Shown: positions 62,562 to 64,000 of the stretch, piece after piece
Numbering within the stretch: the first letter of the stretch is position 1
Layout of the letters: each line of letters begins with the position of its first letter
Source of the DNA: Pseudobacteriovorax antillogorgiicola
GTDB taxonomy: Bacteria; Bdellovibrionota_B; Oligoflexia; Oligoflexales; Oligoflexaceae
DNA: 64,000 bases
NCBI RefSeq assembly: GCF_900177345.1
Contig: NZ_FWZT01000002.1
Span: 124,001 to 188,000, forward strand
Reading direction: 5' to 3'
Program-made: the position numbers and the translations under genes
The notes under the pieces: model-generated
What the model saw: only the letters and a program-made list of their open reading frames with translations
The model's database searches: none
What the model was told of the DNA's origin: nothing

Positions 62562-64000
62562 ATGAGTTTAAAGCAATTCGCTTACATGTTAACGGTAACC
62601 ACGAGCATGGCTTTACAGAGTAATTGTCATGCACAAAATCCACCACCAATCCTGGGTAAGGACATTGCGAAGTCCCTTGAACTTCGAGAGTTAGGGCCGG
62701 CCTTTATGTCTGGCAGAATTTCCGATATCGCCATTCATCCAAAGCAGCCCCATACTTGGTATATCGGTGTGGGATCGGGGGGTGTCTGGAAAACGAACAA
62801 CGCTGGAGTCCAGTGGCAGCCAATTTTTGATGAGCAAAGTGTCTATTCGATTGGCGCACTCGCCATTGATCCCAATGCACCAGAAACAATTTGGGTTGGC
62901 ACAGGCGAGAACGTAGGCGGACGTCACGTGAGCTTTGGAGATGGTGTCTACCGCAGCCTTAATGGTGGCAAAGACTGGCAAAACATGGGTCTTAAGAACT
63001 CCGAGCATATCTCTAAAATCATCGTTCACCCTAAAGACTCAAAAACTCTTTGGGTTGCTGCCCAAGGACCATTATGGAGTTCCGGCGGCGAGCGCGGCCT
63101 CTACCTTTCTAGAGACGGTGGGAAAAGCTGGAAGAAGACGCTCGGCGATAAAGAGTGGACCGGTGTGACTGACCTTGTGATCCACCCTAAGAACCCTGAT
63201 ATTTTATTCGCTGCTACTTGGCAGCGTCATCGTACTGTGGCTTCCTACATGGGTGGAGGTCCCAAAACAGCACTTTATCGATCGGATGATGGGGGCGAAA
63301 GCTGGCGTAAGCTAAGTGCCGGACTCCCGAAAGAATCCATGGGGAAAATCGGTTTAGGCATCTCTCCAATCAACCCCGATATCGTTTATGCGGCTATCGA
63401 ACTGCATCGCCGACAAGGAGCCATTTACCGTAGTGACGACGGCGGTAATAATTGGCAAAAGATGTCAGACACTGTCTCTGGTGGTACGGGTCCTCACTAC
63501 TATCAAGAGCTTTATGTGAGCCCCCATAAACTAGACTTGATTTACCTAGCTGATGTTTGGCTCCAAGTGTCTGAAGATGGTGGCAAGACCTTTAGAAAAC
63601 TTGAAAATCAACAGAAACACTCCGATCATCATGCTCTGGCATTCAAGGACGACGATCCTAATTTCATGCTACTCGGATCTGATGGCGGTTTGTATGAGTC
63701 CTATGACAAGGGAGATAGCTGGCGATATGTGGAAAATCTTCCCACGCTGCAATTCTATAAGGTGGCCGTTGATGATGCCAAACCATTCTACAATATCTAT
63801 GGCGGAACCCAGGACAATGCGAGTCAGCGTGGACCATCTCGAACACTCAATAATTACGGTATTCAAAACGCTGATTGGTCGGTTGTGCTCAGTGGGGATG
63901 GTCACCAACCTGCTACGGAACCAGGGACCGATAAGTTTTTCTATGCTCAGTGGCAACAGGGGCAGATTCATCGGATTGATTCGTTAACAGGTGAGAAGGT
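62562..64000 (+). CDS. Large BNR/sortilin-like beta-propeller protein, 3' end outside window
   Basis: The frame opens with ATG at 62562 after GCGAGG and stays open to the end (479 codons). A signal peptide precedes HAQNPPPI. The protein then repeats 'asp-box' (BNR) units such as GVWKTNNAGVQWQ, GVYRSLNGGKDWQ, GLYLSRDGGKSWKK, LYRSDDGGESWRK and IYRSDDGGNNWQK, which form a seven- or ten-bladed propeller as in VPS10/sortilin and glycosidase-like proteins. ELGPAFMSGRISDIAIHPK is typical of the large (about 1000-residue) exported relatives of unknown role. Substrate unknown. Confidence 0.92.
   Translation, partial: MSLKQFAYMLTVTTSMALQSNCHAQNPPPILGKDIAKSLELRELGPAFMSGRISDIAIHPKQPHTWYIGVGSGGVWKTNNAGVQWQPIFDEQSVYSIGALAIDPNAPETIWVGTGENVGGRHVSFGDGVYRSLNGGKDWQNMGLKNSEHISKIIVHPKDSKTLWVAAQGPLWSSGGERGLYLSRDGGKSWKKTLGDKEWTGVTDLVIHPKNPDILFAATWQRHRTVASYMGGGPKTALYRSDDGGESWRKLSAGLPKESMGKIGLGISPINPDIVYAAIELHRRQGAIYRSDDGGNNWQKMSDTVSGGTGPHYYQELYVSPHKLDLIYLADVWLQVSEDGGKTFRKLENQQKHSDHHALAFKDDDPNFMLLGSDGGLYESYDKGDSWRYVENLPTLQFYKVAVDDAKPFYNIYGGTQDNASQRGPSRTLNNYGIQNADWSVVLSGDGHQPATEPGTDKFFYAQWQQGQIHRIDSLTGEK

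Noticed and set aside
1-64000. tRNA, rRNA or CRISPR array
   Set aside because: No cloverleaf T-loop plus acceptor pairing, no rRNA signature and no regularly spaced direct repeats were seen by eye. A tRNAscan or CRISPR search would be decisive.

Overview
The window looks like chromosomal DNA of a Gram-negative, signalling-rich bacterium. It has many lipoproteins with lipobox cysteines, a FadL-like outer-membrane protein, PilZ and CheX-like proteins, and large 7TMR-DISM sensor kinases. My best guess is the Oligoflexia/Bdellovibrionota or a related deep proteobacterial lineage. That is inferred from gene content only; no rRNA or tRNA gene is present to anchor it.

Layout. 1-6.9 kb: a PASTA lipoprotein (cut by the window edge), an orphan CobU-like protein, tyrS, an SH3 protein, an M48 metalloprotease lipoprotein, a FadL-like protein and greA. 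7-9.7 kb: hutI and cysS on the minus strand. 9.8-13.1 kb: two small unknown proteins, an HTH regulator and a CheX-like protein. 13.1-17.1 kb: a DUF445 protein and an argR-argG-argH operon preceded by ARG-box-like palindromes. 17.1-19.8 kb: a minus-strand operon of a PilZ protein, two small genes and an RlmD/RumA-type rRNA methyltransferase. 20.5-31.1 kb: a secreted nuclease, two large 7TMR-DISM histidine kinases with internal Hpt domains, plsC, a TerB-like protein, a gamma-carbonic-anhydrase-like protein and a 7TMR-DISM/SpoIIE phosphatase. 31.4-36.3 kb: a lipoprotein, then a compact operon of periplasmic coiled-coil protein, membrane AAA-type ATPase and MscS channel.

The accessory core is 36.3-48.4 kb. 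A 1.6-kb unit with about 337-bp inverted repeats derived from an internally deleted IS6-family element encloses a HipA remnant and a HipB-like regulator. It abuts a 1708-residue protein with a fascin-like C-terminus. Immediately upstream in the same operon is an ExoY/edema-factor-type nucleotidyl cyclase homologue. Next is an 1170-residue assembly-line enzyme with the order adenylation, carrier, alpha-oxoamine synthase, probable SCP2-like domain.

The right part, 48.7-64 kb, is a mix of single genes: a BASS transporter, an EEP-family lipoprotein, a Calx-beta/LamG lipoprotein, an FKBP lipoprotein, an MDR oxidoreductase with a divergent TetR regulator, a VOC protein, an XRE-cupin regulator, a sulfatase, a DUF1801 protein, a GST, a TVP38/TMEM64 protein, a PepSY protein, and the start of a large BNR/sortilin-like protein that runs off the window.

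The strongest candidates for undescribed systems are the cyclase plus giant fascin-like protein pair, the A-PCP-AOS fusion, and the coiled-coil/ATPase/MscS operon, which resembles an MscK channel split into separate genes with an ATPase added.
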